From contig BSBN01000187.1 in the NCBI GenBank assembly GCA_027924645.1, positions 16,820,001 to 16,884,000 of the forward strand: DNA of 64,000 nucleotides, read 5' to 3'. The first letter of the stretch is position 1. Each line of letters begins with the position of its first letter. The translations under genes and the position numbers were made by a program. Shown one piece after another: positions 36,549 through 46,135 of the stretch. The notes beneath the pieces were generated by a model. That model searched no databases, had not been told where the DNA came from, and saw nothing but the letters and a program-made list of their open reading frames with translations. This stretch comes from Cunninghamia lanceolata (taxonomy: Eukaryota; Streptophyta; Pinopsida; Cupressales; Cupressaceae).

Positions 36549-36914
36549 TATAACGTAGAAAATTGTGTATGCTCATAATTTAACATTTTGTTTTGACCTA
36601 CTCTGGTGTCTGCTCTTGTAACATGTTTCTAGGGCCACTGAGCCTAACCTTGGCCTAGTTTACCACTCACCAATGTTTGTCAAATTCTATATCACATACT
36701 TATTTTTCTTGTTATTCTCGGACCATGTGCTAAAATCTTGAAGGATTTTCCATAGATGAGAGCATGATGCATAGGTGTGCATGCAATGCACTGACATCTT
36801 GAAGATTCTAAAATTTCAAACAATTATTTTCCCACCTAGTCACTTGATTCTATTGGTGGTAATTCTCATCTGGAAATGAAATGGCCTCTACATGCATGCC
36901 CAACCTTCGGATTC
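36549..36914 (+). repeat. Element X 3' LTR, first part
   Basis: The first 366 bp of the 3' LTR aligns with 24224-24599, with about 17% mismatch over a 145 bp sample counted by eye. The start reads TATAAC in place of TGTAAT. The copy is cut at 36914 by element B. Confidence 0.85.
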
Positions 36915-38272
36915 TGGTGCAGGGGCACCCACAGGTCTTCATGCTTTCAAGGGGTCATAAGTTAACTTTTGGTTTTGTTTTGGTGTTTTTCATGTAATAA
37001 GGTCTTCTAAGATCATTTCATATATGTTGGAGTCTGGTTTGAGTCATTAGGAGTAAGTTGGAGTCTAAATGCCTTAAAGGGATCAATGTTGCACAATGTT
37101 GTTAAAGTGAAAACTGATTATGAAACCATTGTAATTTGGGAAAATTGGTTATGCATCATTGGAATATGGTTGGTGGGTGTTTAAAAAGGCCTTGTGTGGT
37201 TGAAGGAAGGGTTGGTGGTTGAAATCAAGAAGTTTGGAGCAATAAAAATTATGTTTTCTGCAATTTCCAATGTTTTTTCTGTTGTTCTCATGATGTGTAT
37301 GGACCTGTACGGATGTTTCCTGTCCTGAAACTAACTGGGCATGAAAGGACTTGGAGCCTACTGTATTTCATCTTTTTTTGCATTCAATTCACTGAAGGAT
37401 AAGAAAGTTATAGGAATTTTTCTTAAAACTGTTCAAAACTGTCAAAAACCCTAACTAGAGTAAACATTGAACAAATAACAGAGGCCTTCCATAGGTGGAT
37501 CATGCTGAAACCTTGTGGAATGGCTTGTAATAGCATAAAATTTGATTCTTCAGACTTGCAGGAGCAGAGGGGCAACTTGGCACGTGCAATGGAGGCATGA
37601 AGGTCTGATATTTCATGTATCAGGCTGACAGAGTGAATAAAGAGAGAAATTTGTGTATTTTGGTGTTGGTTTCAGACCCCTTAATGGTTAGAGGTGCTTG
37701 GGAAAGGTGTCAAGAGTCCTAAGATAACTTACCAAGTCATAGTTTGAACAATTGTTAAAGGTTTGTGTCCCTTTTGCAGACTGTCCTGTCTTGGCAGAGT
37801 TGGACAATGTTAGGCAAGACTGAGTATAGTCCAAGTTGAAGTCTTCTACTTTGAACAAGTAAAAAAATCCTTCAAAGTGTACTAGATGGAGGACCATGAA
37901 TGTCTTTAACCTTGTTTTGAAGTCCATAGCCTCCATTTTTGTCTTGGTGTCATAGTGAACAAGAGTGGATAAAACCTAAGAGACCTAATTAGGCCTAATT
38001 ACACAAGGAACAATCAAAATTTGGGCCAGACCGTACAAAACAACCCCACCCCATTTCTTGGCATGTGTTGTAATGACCAAAAGGGTATCTCAAATAGGTC
38101 ACACTTTTTGAAGGTTAGGTCTAGAACACAAGTTATGTCCAAAAATGCCTTTTTGAAAGGCTACAAGGGAAAGAGGCCATTTATGAAGGAAGAACCAATG
38201 GATAGAGACCTAGGGGTTTGATGGATGGTAGTTTGGTTGTGTCTAGTTAATCCTTACCCCTACTCTGCATCA
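36915..38272 (+). repeat. Element B 5' LTR
   Basis: This 1358 bp LTR starts TGGTGCAGGGGCACCC and ends CTCTGCATCA. Its start forms a GGTGC/GCACC stem-loop. A CCGTAC-containing stretch and the gag-proximal end (TAGTTAATCCTTACCCC) are shared with the 3' LTR. A minus-strand 82-codon open frame appears in both LTRs as a consequence of their being copies. Confidence 0.92.
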
Positions 38273-38275
38273 AAT

Positions 38276-38287
38276 TGGTATCAGAGC
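38276..38287 (+). other. Element B primer binding site
   Basis: TGGTATCAGAGC starts 3 bp after the 5' LTR and is complementary to the 3' end of plant initiator tRNA-Met. The same 12 bp occur after the LTRs of E and F. Confidence 0.9.
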
Positions 38288-38331
38288 CAAGTTGGTCAGA
38301 AGAAGGAAAGTTGAAGTGAAGAGAAACAAGG

Positions 38332-39440
38332 ATGCCTCCAAAAGGGAATACAATTGCTAGAGAGGTGAGTGAATTGAAGGAGAAACATGCAAGAGAGATA
38401 AGACAAATGAAAGAGTTGATAGAAAGTCTTCAAGCCAGGCTTGTTGCAATTGAGATAAGTTAGAAAAGAGGAATGGTCACAGGAGATTTGAGTGACTGAG
38501 AAGAAGAAGAAGAAGGGGTGGAAGAGAACTCCCAAGAAGAGTTGGAGCCTGATGACTTGAAGATGGCAAAGTTGTTGAAGGCGGTCAAAGGAGAAGGTCC
38601 TAAGATCAAGATGGATCTACCCATTTATGGAGGAAACTTGGACAGTGATGAACTCCTAGATTGAATAAGAGCACTAGATAACTATTTTGAATATGAAGAG
38701 GTACCAGAGAGACAAAGAGTGAAGTTGGCCAAGACAAAATTGAAGGGCCATGCCTTACTTTGGTGGGACTATGTGCAAGATGAGAGGAGGAAGAAGGGAA
38801 AAACCAAGATCACTTCTTGGGATAGGATGGTTGCCAAACTCAAAGGCCAATTCTTACCCGGTGACTATGCCATTCAATTACAACAACTTCAAAAACTGAA
38901 GCAAAAGAATATGGATGTGAAGACCTATACATATGAGTTTACAAACTGAGTATTAGGTCAGGCCACATGGAGAATGATGTGGACAAGATGGCAAGATATA
39001 TCAATGGTCTCAAGTACACCATAAAAGATGAATTAAGTCTTATATGTCCTAGAACGTTGGAGGAATGCTATCAATTTTCCATGAAGGTTGAAGATAAGTT
39101 AAGCAGACGACAAGAAAAGAAAAGCAGGTGTAGAGGAAGGAGTTTTAGAGGAAGAGGGACATTTGTTGGTAGAGGGCAATCCCAAAGAGCACAAGGAGAA
39201 ACAAACAATAGTCAAGAATAAAATTCAGATTCAAGGGGCAAATTTAGGGGAAGAAGACCCAACAATAGGGGCAGATTTGGAAGCCAAAGAGGTGGATCAA
39301 GTGGGTTCACTAGAAAATGCTATAAGTGTAATAAGTTTGCAGGCCATCAAGCATGGCAATGCCCTGAAAATCAGTCCACTACTTCATTTGGAGGAGAAAG
39401 AAGAAATCAGATTGCACAAGGAGAGGATAGTGAAAGTGTG
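38332..39440 (+). pseudogene. gag: Element B gag (broken)
   Basis: ATG 38332 opens a 43-codon leader (MPPKGNTIAREVSELKEKHA) with a leucine-zipper-like pattern, closed by TAG at 38461-38463. The frame then continues through a second stop into the gag core (HALLWWDYVQDERRKK, WDRMVAKLKGQFLPGDY; 38719-38949). A 1 bp loss near 38943 moves the reading to 38967-39221 (LSLICPRTLEECYQF), followed by an Arg/Gly-rich linker. The knuckle at 39318-39362 is C-x2-C-x5-H-x4-C, one residue longer than the usual spacing of four. Gag would form the particle and bind element RNA. Confidence 0.85.
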
Positions 39441-39907
39441 AACTCTCCATCATATAATGTTGATCCAAAAGTTGGTGAAACTCTCATGGTGAAGAGGACC
39501 TTGATCAAAGTACCAGTGGAGAAGGAACCACCAAAAAGAAAGTCACTTTTCAAACATACATGTAAGTGCCTTGGTAAATGTTGCAAAGTTGTGATTGATT
39601 CTGGTAGTACTGATAATTTGGTTTTTGTTGAAATGGTAGAGAAGTTAAAGTTGAAAAGAATCCCTCATGCAACTCCATATAAGGTCTCTTGGCTAAAAAA
39701 AGGGTAGCAAGTAGTAGTGAATGAACAAAGTTGGGTAGAGTTTCACATAGGGGGTTATAAAGATAAGGTCTTGTGTGATATAATCCCAATGGATGTTTGC
39801 CATATGCTTCTTGGGAGGCCATGGCAATATGATAGGAATGCACACCATGATGGGAGAAAGAACATCTATGTTATAGAGAAGGATGGGTCTCATTTACTCT
39901 CACACCA
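39441..39907 (+). pseudogene. pol: Element B protease (one internal stop)
   Basis: After the segment PKVGETLMVKRTLIKVP, the catalytic Asp-Ser-Gly-Ser lies at 39597-39608. A single TAG at 39705-39707 interrupts the domain after PYKVSWLKKG. The reading then continues 39717-39911 with VLCDIIPMDVCHMLLGRPWQ, the conserved late block. Apart from that stop the domain looks intact. It would cut the Gag-Pol polyprotein. Confidence 0.82.
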
Positions 39908-41458
39908 TTGAAGGATGAAGGCCAAGAATCACAAACAGGGTCTAGTGTGATGTTGGTAGGAGAGAAGGAGTTTTTAAGGACCATGAAAGAGGAGAAAGTG
40001 GGTTTTCCCATCATAGCCAAGCCTAGGACTGTTATGACAGCAATCAAGTTGGATGAGTTGCCTTTAGAGGTTCAAGACTTGTTAAATAAGTATGATGATA
40101 TAGTGGTTGATGAGATTACAAACACCTTTCCACCCATGAGAGACATTAGCCACCACATTGATTTTATTCTAGGGGCTAGCTTGCCCAACAAGGCTGCTTA
40201 TAAGATGACTCCACAACAGAATGAAGAGATAAAGAAGCAAGTACAAGAACTACTTGACAAGGGGATGATTAGAGAAAGCTTGAGTCCATGTGTAGTTCCT
40301 ACAGTTTTGGCACCAAATAAAGGAGGTGAGTGGAGAATGTGTACCGACTCCAGGGCCATCAACAAGATCACCATAAGGTATAGATTTCGTATTCCAAGAA
40401 TTGAGGATTTAATGGATTGTTTGGGTGGTGCATGTTATTTTTCTAAGATTGATCTTAAGAGTGGTTACCATCAAATAAGGATTAGACCAGGTGATGAGTG
40501 GAAAATAGCTTTTAAGACTAATGAAGGGTTGTATGAATGGCTTGTGATGCCCTTTGGTTTGTCAAATGCACCTAGTACCTTTATGCAGTTGATGAATGAA
40601 ATGCTCAAACCTTTCGTTGGTAAGTTTGTTGTAGTCTATCTTGATGATATTCTTGTTTTTAGTAGAACTAAGGAAGAGCATCTACACCATTTGAATTTGG
40701 TTTTGAAAAGATTACATGAGGAGAAACTAATGATCAACTTGAAGAAATGTGAGTTCTTGAAAACAGAGTTGGTATACCTTGGTTTTGTGATCTCCAAAGG
40801 AACACTCAAAATGGATCCTAGCAAAGTTGAAGCCATTCTGAATTGGCCCACTCCAAAATCTATTTTTGAGTATTTGAAGAAGAAGATTGCAGAGCAGCCC
40901 ATTCTTGCTTTACCTAACTTCAACAAGGTGTTCACTATAGAGTGTGATGCAAGTGGCTATGCCATAGGTGTTGTTCTAGGCCAAGATAACAGTCTGGTTG
41001 CCTTTTTCAGTGAGAAACTCAATGAAGCCAAGAAAAGGTACTCATCTTATGACCTTGAAATGTATGCTCTGGTACAACCCTTGAAGAAGTGGAGGCATTA
41101 CCTTCTTCCCAATGAGTTTGTAGTGTTTATTGATAATCATTCCCTCCAATACATTAATAGTCAAGAGAAACTCAATCATAAACATGCCAAATGGGTAGAA
41201 TACTTACAAAGTTACACTTTTACCATCAAACATAAGAAAGGACAGTCAAACAAAGTGGCTGATGCACTAAGTAGAAGGTCACTTATGGTTCAAGAAATCC
41301 AATTACATAGTGTTGGGATTGAAGCATTAAAAGGTATGTACAAAGATGATGTTTATTTCAACGAGATTTATGAATCTTGTAACTCATCTAATGGTGCTTT
41401 TCATGAGTTTAGTTCTGATTTTCTGATTCAAGAGGGTTTACTATTCAAAGGGGCATAA
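39908..41458 (+). CDS. pol: Element B reverse transcriptase-RNase H, open 516-codon frame
   Basis: This is the longest open frame in the window. The RT core starts near residue 80 (PPMRDISHHIDFILGA). Palm motifs are KIDLKSGYHQIRI (near 40450) and VMPFGLSNAPSTF, and the catalytic Tyr-Leu-Asp-Asp is at residues 244-247 (40637-40648). RNase H begins near residue 340 with ECDASG (Asp near residue 347) and continues to KVADALSRR. Between KSIFE and YLKKKIAEQ, near 40868, about 49 residues of the thumb/connection region seen in element A (FYRKFIRNFSG and neighbours) are missing, although the frame is kept. The ORF ends at a TAA just before the integrase N-terminus. The product would probably be impaired by the deletion despite its catalytic residues. 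Confidence 0.88.
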   Translation: MKDEGQESQTGSSVMLVGEKEFLRTMKEEKVGFPIIAKPRTVMTAIKLDELPLEVQDLLNKYDDIVVDEITNTFPPMRDISHHIDFILGASLPNKAAYKMTPQQNEEIKKQVQELLDKGMIRESLSPCVVPTVLAPNKGGEWRMCTDSRAINKITIRYRFRIPRIEDLMDCLGGACYFSKIDLKSGYHQIRIRPGDEWKIAFKTNEGLYEWLVMPFGLSNAPSTFMQLMNEMLKPFVGKFVVVYLDDILVFSRTKEEHLHHLNLVLKRLHEEKLMINLKKCEFLKTELVYLGFVISKGTLKMDPSKVEAILNWPTPKSIFEYLKKKIAEQPILALPNFNKVFTIECDASGYAIGVVLGQDNSLVAFFSEKLNEAKKRYSSYDLEMYALVQPLKKWRHYLLPNEFVVFIDNHSLQYINSQEKLNHKHAKWVEYLQSYTFTIKHKKGQSNKVADALSRRSLMVQEIQLHSVGIEALKGMYKDDVYFNEIYESCNSSNGAFHEFSSDFLIQEGLLFKGA

Positions 41459-41479
41459 TTATGCATTCCTAAATGTTCA

Positions 41480-42163
41480 ATGAGAGATAAATTAATCAAA
41501 GAAAAGAATAGTGGCAGCCTTGCAGGTCATTTTGGTCTTGATAAGACCTTGGAGCAGTTGAAGAGGCACTACTATTGGCCAAAAATGCAAACTGATGTGA
41601 GGAACTTTGTGGATAAGTGTACTATTTGTCAAAGGGCCAAAGGATCTAGTACTAATGTAGGGTTATATCAACCTCTTCCCATTCCCAATAGGCCTTGGGA
41701 ATCACTTAGCATGGATTTTGTGATGGGGTTGCCTAGAACTCAAAGAGGTTTTGATTCGATGCATGTTGTTGTGGACAGGTTTTCTAAGACGGCACACTTT
41801 ATACCTGGTAAGAGCACTAATGATGCTTCATACATTGCAGGACTCTTCTTCAAAGAGGTGGTAAGAATCCATGGTTTACCCCTTAGTATTGTATCAAATA
41901 GGGATAGCAAGTTTGTGGGTCACTTTTGGAGAACCCTATGGAAGAGACTTGGCACAAATTTGAGTTTCAGTTCTGCCTATCACCCTCAAACTGATGGGCA
42001 GACTAAAGTGGTGAATAGGAGCCTTGGAAACCTCCTAAGGTGTCTAACAAAGGAGCATTCAACACAATGGGATATAGTTTTGCCTCAAACTGAGTTTGCA
42101 TACAATGATTCGGTGAATAGAAGTGTTGGCAAAAGTCATTTTGAAATTGTTTATGGTATGTAG
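41480..42163 (+). CDS. pol: Element B integrase core, open but catalytically dead
   Basis: This open 227-codon stretch starts in the zinc-binding domain (AGHFGLDKTLEQLKRHYYWP, then CTICQ). The first catalytic Asp is residue 79 (SMDFVMGLP). The second, expected in Ser-Asp-Arg-Asp, is Asn at residue 140 (41897-41899). The Glu, expected in QTEVVN, is Lys at residue 176 (42005-42007). The 35-residue gap between these last two positions is exactly canonical, so the alignment is secure. Both changes are G-to-A at the first codon base. The frame ends in TAG at 42161-42163; the true polyprotein continues downstream. Confidence 0.9.
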   Translation: MRDKLIKEKNSGSLAGHFGLDKTLEQLKRHYYWPKMQTDVRNFVDKCTICQRAKGSSTNVGLYQPLPIPNRPWESLSMDFVMGLPRTQRGFDSMHVVVDRFSKTAHFIPGKSTNDASYIAGLFFKEVVRIHGLPLSIVSNRDSKFVGHFWRTLWKRLGTNLSFSSAYHPQTDGQTKVVNRSLGNLLRCLTKEHSTQWDIVLPQTEFAYNDSVNRSVGKSHFEIVYGM

Positions 42164-42884
42164 ACCAGGGGTGTGTTTGAATTGAGAGATGTTAGTGGAA
42201 TGGATAGGAAGAGTGCTGAAGGTGAATACTTTGTTGTGGCAATGTAAGAAATCCACCAACAGGTTAAGGAGACTCTTCAGAAGAATGTTGACATGTACAA
42301 GTACAATGTTGATCTAAAAAGGAGAGAGGTTCACTACAAGGTTGGAGACTTGGTTTTGGCTCATTTGAGGAAGAAAAGATTTCCTAAGGGGCAGTACTCT
42401 AAACTACAAATGAAGAAGATAGGGCCTTACAAAGTGGTGCACAAGTTTGGAGAGAATGCATGAAATTGAACTTCTTCTTGGAGTTGCCATTTCTCCTATT
42501 TTTAATGTTTCTGATCTTCACCCTTATAAAGGGGATGTTGTTAAAGGTGATAATGCAAGCTCATTAGTGATTTCAGATGAAGATTGGATCAGGGATCTTC
42601 CACCAAGCCAACCCTTGGGGTTGGAATGCATCTTGGACATGAAGGAGCTTAAGAAGACAAGGAGAAAGGTCTACTATCAATATTTGGTCAAATGGCAAGG
42701 TCTTCCCATGGAGGATGCAACTTGGATGATATTATCAAACATGGTTGTACAACTGCTAGTCTGTCATCAAGTGGAACTTGAGCTTTCTTTTCCCCGGGAG
42801 TATGGTGCAGGGCACCCTCAGGTCTTCATGCTTTCAATGGGTCATAAGTTAAATTTTGGTTTTGTTTTGGTGTTTTTCATGTAA
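42164..42884 (+). pseudogene. pol: Element B integrase C-terminus with chromodomain
   Basis: After two in-frame stops, the DNA-binding tail reads YKVGDLVLAHLRKKRF (42340-42380) and KKIGPYKVVHKFGE. A 1 bp shift near 42450 leads into the open stretch 42447-42884. The chromodomain lies at about 42615-42735: LECILDMKELKKTRRKVYYQ, then YLVKWQGLPMEDATWM with the conserved aromatic residues. The frame then runs on past 42803 into the 3' LTR, so the polyprotein end overlaps the LTR by about 27 codons. Confidence 0.82.
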
Positions 42885-44169
42885 TAAGGTCTTCTAAGAC
42901 CATTTCATATATGTTGGAGTCTAGTTTGAGTCATTAGGAGTAAGTTGGAGTCTAAATGCCTTAAACGGATCGATGTTGCACAATGTTGTAAAAGTGAAAA
43001 CTGATTATGAAACTATTGTAATTTGGGAAAATTGGTTATACATCATTGGAATATGGTTAGTGGGTATTTAAAAAGGCCTTGTGTGGTTTAAGCTAGGGTT
43101 GGTGGTTGAAATCAAGAAGTTTGGAGCAATAAAAATTCTATTTTCTACAATTTCCACCATTTTTTCTGTTGTTCTCATGATGTGTATGGACTTGTACGAA
43201 CGTGTCCTATCCTGAAACTGACTAGGAATGAAAGTACTTGGAGTCTATTGCATTTCATCTTCTTGTTGCATTCAATTTCACTAAAGGATAAGAAAGTTAT
43301 AGGAATTTTTCTTAAAACTATTCAAAACTGTCAAAAACCCTAACTAGGGTAAACAGTGAACAAATAAAATGCATAACAGAGGACTTCCATAGGTGGATCA
43401 TGCTGAAACCTTGTGGAATGGCTTGTAATAGAATAAAATTTGATTCTTCAGACTTGCAGGAGTAGAGGGGCAACTTGGCACGTGCAATGGAGGCATAAAG
43501 GTCTGATATTTCATGTATCAGGCTGACAGAGTGAATAAAGAGAGAAATTTATGTTTTTGGTGTTGATTTTAGACCCCTTCATGGTTAGAGGTGCTTGGGA
43601 AAGGTGTCAAGAGTCCTAAGACAACTTACCAAGTCATATTTTGAACAATTGTTAAAGTTTTGTGTCCTTTTTGCAGACTGTCCTGTCTTGGCAGAGTTGG
43701 ACAGTGTTAGGCAAGACTGAGTATAGTCCAAGTTGAAGTCTTCTACTTTGAACAAGTACAAAAATCCTTCAAAGTGTATTAGATGGAGGACCATGAATGT
43801 ATTTAACCTTATTTTGAAGTCCATAGCTTCCATTTTTGTCTTGGTGTCATAGTGAACAAGAGTGGATCAAACCTAGGAGGCCTAATTAGGCCTAATTGCA
43901 CAAGGAACAATCAAAATTTGGGCCAAACCGTACAAAACAACTCCACCCCATTTCTTGGTATGTGTTGTAAAGCCCAAAAGGGTATCTCAAATAGGTCACA
44001 ATTTTTGAAGGTTGGGTCTAGAACACAAGTTATGTCCAAAAATGTCTTTTTGAAAGGCTACAAGGGAAAGAGGCCATTTATGAAGAAAGACCCAATGGAT
44101 AGAGACCTAGGGGTTTGATGGATGGTAGTTTGATTGTGTCTAGTTAATCCTTACCCCTTCTCTACATCA
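42803..44169 (+). repeat. Element B 3' LTR
   Basis: This 1367 bp LTR is the partner of 36915-38272, starting TGGTGCAGGGCACCC and ending CTCTACATCA. A short purine-rich CCGGGAGTA precedes it. The first 340 bp differ from the 5' LTR at about 17 positions by eye. Confidence 0.92.
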
Positions 44170-45379
44170 AATTCTCTTTTTTTCCAATATATAAGCTCAT
44201 TTTGAAATCTTTTCATCTTCTTGTTGGACTCATTTTTTGGAAAATCTTTGCACTCAAAAGAACTCTCTCTATTACTAGTATTTGGTCATGTCCTTGGGTT
44301 TGAAGATTCTATCTTTCTTAGCTTCTATTGAATCTACTCCTACATCTGGGTCATTATGGAGGGTCTCATAAGGGATTGGCACTGGTTGCACATTGATTTG
44401 ACCCTTAAGGAGCTTGCAACCTCCTTCTTTGTCTCAAGCTTGGTAACATTGTTTTATTGTAAAGATAGTGTTATTATCTTATTTATCACATCTTCCATTA
44501 TCTCTATTTTGGCAAACTTGTGTTGTAGACCACCACCTCATTTTCCTTTATACACACTAGGGTATTCTTCCCCATAGACCAGAGTTGATACTCATAGCTT
44601 TTTATTGTTGTCACTACTATTATTTTCCTAGATGCACTTAGGAAATAAGAGCACACACTTATTTTCAACATATTCCATAGTGGTTTTTTGTGGAGGTTGA
44701 AAGACCAACATAGGGGTTTGACCTGAAGGCAAGCTCCCAAACAACTCCAACAAAATTTATTTTTATTTATAGTTGTAGGTATTTTGGGGAGATTCAACTG
44801 CATGGAAGTTTGCTGGTCTTCCCCTTTTTGTCTCTCTCTTTAATTTATTGTTCCCATCATTTAAATTATTTATTTCAATGAGTCTTTCGATAGATTTTAT
44901 CATCTAGTACACTACTGGGTCCCTTTTATGGTTTCTTATGTAGATTGGGTAACCTGTTGGGCCGGATAATAAAATTTGTAGGATTTTTTCTTCATTTTCC
45001 TATTGTATGGATGATAGCATGGCACACAGACATTAGTGCAATGCACTGGCATCCTAGACTAAGGCTCCCCCCTTCTAGTGTTAGGTGCCTCTTTCACCCC
45101 TCTTTTCACTTTTGAAATTATTTATGTTGTTCAATATCCTATTTTCTAGAAATTATATTTTTATTGTTATTATTTTATGCTTTAGTCTAGTCAAAATAGT
45201 CATTTTACAAGTCTAAGGAAACCATAGGGTTTGGATGGAGTTGTTTTTCTTTTCCTACTTGGATAGAAGAAAAATACTCTTCTTTTGAAGCTAGTTAAAT
45301 CTTGATGTAATGTCCATGGAAATGGTTCTAGTTAAAAAGCATAGACATTTTGATTAGATCACATTTTCTCTATATTACA
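44170..45379 (+). repeat. Element X 3' LTR, second part
   Basis: It continues the X LTR from the point where B inserted: 44170-45379 aligns with about 24595-25775 and ends in the same TATATTACA. The hairpin near 44527 reads GTTGTAGACCACC, one base changed from the 5' copy. Confidence 0.85.
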
Positions 45380-46135
45380 GCTATCTCTACCCCTCTAGAA
45401 AATATTATTCAGAAGAGAGACTCATCCCAAGTTGAAAACCAAGCATTGCAACAAATTGAAGCCCTAGAAGAGGAAAAGAAGCATTTGGTTGTTAGAGTTA
45501 GGCAAGATGTAGAGGATCATGTCAGAGGAATTCTCAAGGGAACAATTGTAAATCTAGTAAGAATGGTGGATGAATTCTAGGAATGCCATGGTAATTTGAG
45601 AATTACTAATGACCATGTGGAAGAGGTGACTCCTAAATTGTTGACGTTGAACATGAAGTGGATTCCTAGGGTCACAATGATAAAGATTATCTACAAAAAT
45701 ACCAAATATAACCCTGATAGTCCTAGTTAGATTGTTGCAGTCTTTGAGACCATGTGCCTTTAAAGTGATGTCTCAACTTTCATTACCAAATTCTAGGCCG
45801 CGCTCAAGGAAAATGAAGAAAAATTTAAAAATCTAGTAAAACTTATGTTTCTAGATATAGTTGGCTCCACCAATTAACTAAAGGAAATAATGAATGGAAA
45901 AATGGTTTTAAAGGTTTGATTCCTTTGTTGTTAGGCCCTATCCTTCAAGGTGATAAGATTGACCCCTTACTAGTCATCTATCAAGTGGATAAAGTCATCA
46001 TGCTTGAAAGAAAGATGGATAACTTTGTTAAGGAGGTAGGGATACTATTGGATGCCAAGTACACTACAAATGTCAACAAGATTAGGACTATTTTGGAAAT
46101 AGTGTCACCATCTAATGCAGAGTCTAAGGATTAGA
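45380..46135 (+). pseudogene. Decayed ORF of unknown family, 3' part (Y)
   Basis: It starts right after element X. The reading ISTPLENIIQKRD leads into a Glu/Gln/Lys-rich helix (NQALQQIEALEEEKKHLVVR), a likely coiled coil. More broken pieces follow, with LLLGPILQGDKIDPL and VIMLERKMDNFVKEVGILLD in a second helical stretch, up to a stop at 46132-46134. If one target-duplication copy is removed, the frame upstream of X (reading ALNV-D) runs directly into ISTPLENI. I therefore treat this as the C-terminal part of the ORF at 21642-24223. The function is unknown. Confidence 0.45.

Larger units (their letters stand above)
36915..44169 (+). mobile_element. Element B: full-length Ty3/Gypsy chromovirus
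   Basis: This 7255 bp element has LTRs 36915-38272 and 42803-44169, an initiator-Met-type primer site, gag, protease, RT, RNase H, integrase and chromodomain. Flanks are GATTC (36910-36914) and AATTC (44170-44174), a 5 bp duplication with one change. The empty target site is preserved in the sister LTR of X at about 24595. The LTRs differ by about 5% over the first 340 bp by eye, making this the youngest complete insertion in the window. LTR size, chromodomain and primer site suggest a Tekay/Del-like lineage. Confidence 0.92.
24224..45379 (+). mobile_element. Element X: Tat/Ogre-lineage Ty3/Gypsy element with nested insertions
   Basis: LTRs at 24224-25775 and 36549-45379 (the second split by element B) start TGTAAT (TATAAC in the 3' copy) and end ATTACA. 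After the 5' LTR comes a TGG-initiated primer-site candidate; before the 3' LTR lies a purine-rich tract (36533-36548). The internal order is protease, RT, RNase H, a second RNase H, integrase and an antisense plant-mobile-domain ORF. The second RNase H and the protease-RT motifs place it in the Tat/Ogre lineage. The flanks GATAT (24219-24223) and GCTAT (45380-45384) match at 4 of 5 bases. Removing B, S1 and S2 leaves roughly 12-13 kb. LTR divergence of about 17% in a sampled stretch, read by eye, implies an old insertion. Confidence 0.8.

Noticed and set aside
37688..37936. 82-codon minus-strand frame also present at 43585-43833
   Set aside because: Both copies are in the two LTRs of element B, so the conservation reflects LTR duplication, and the differences between copies change amino acids freely.
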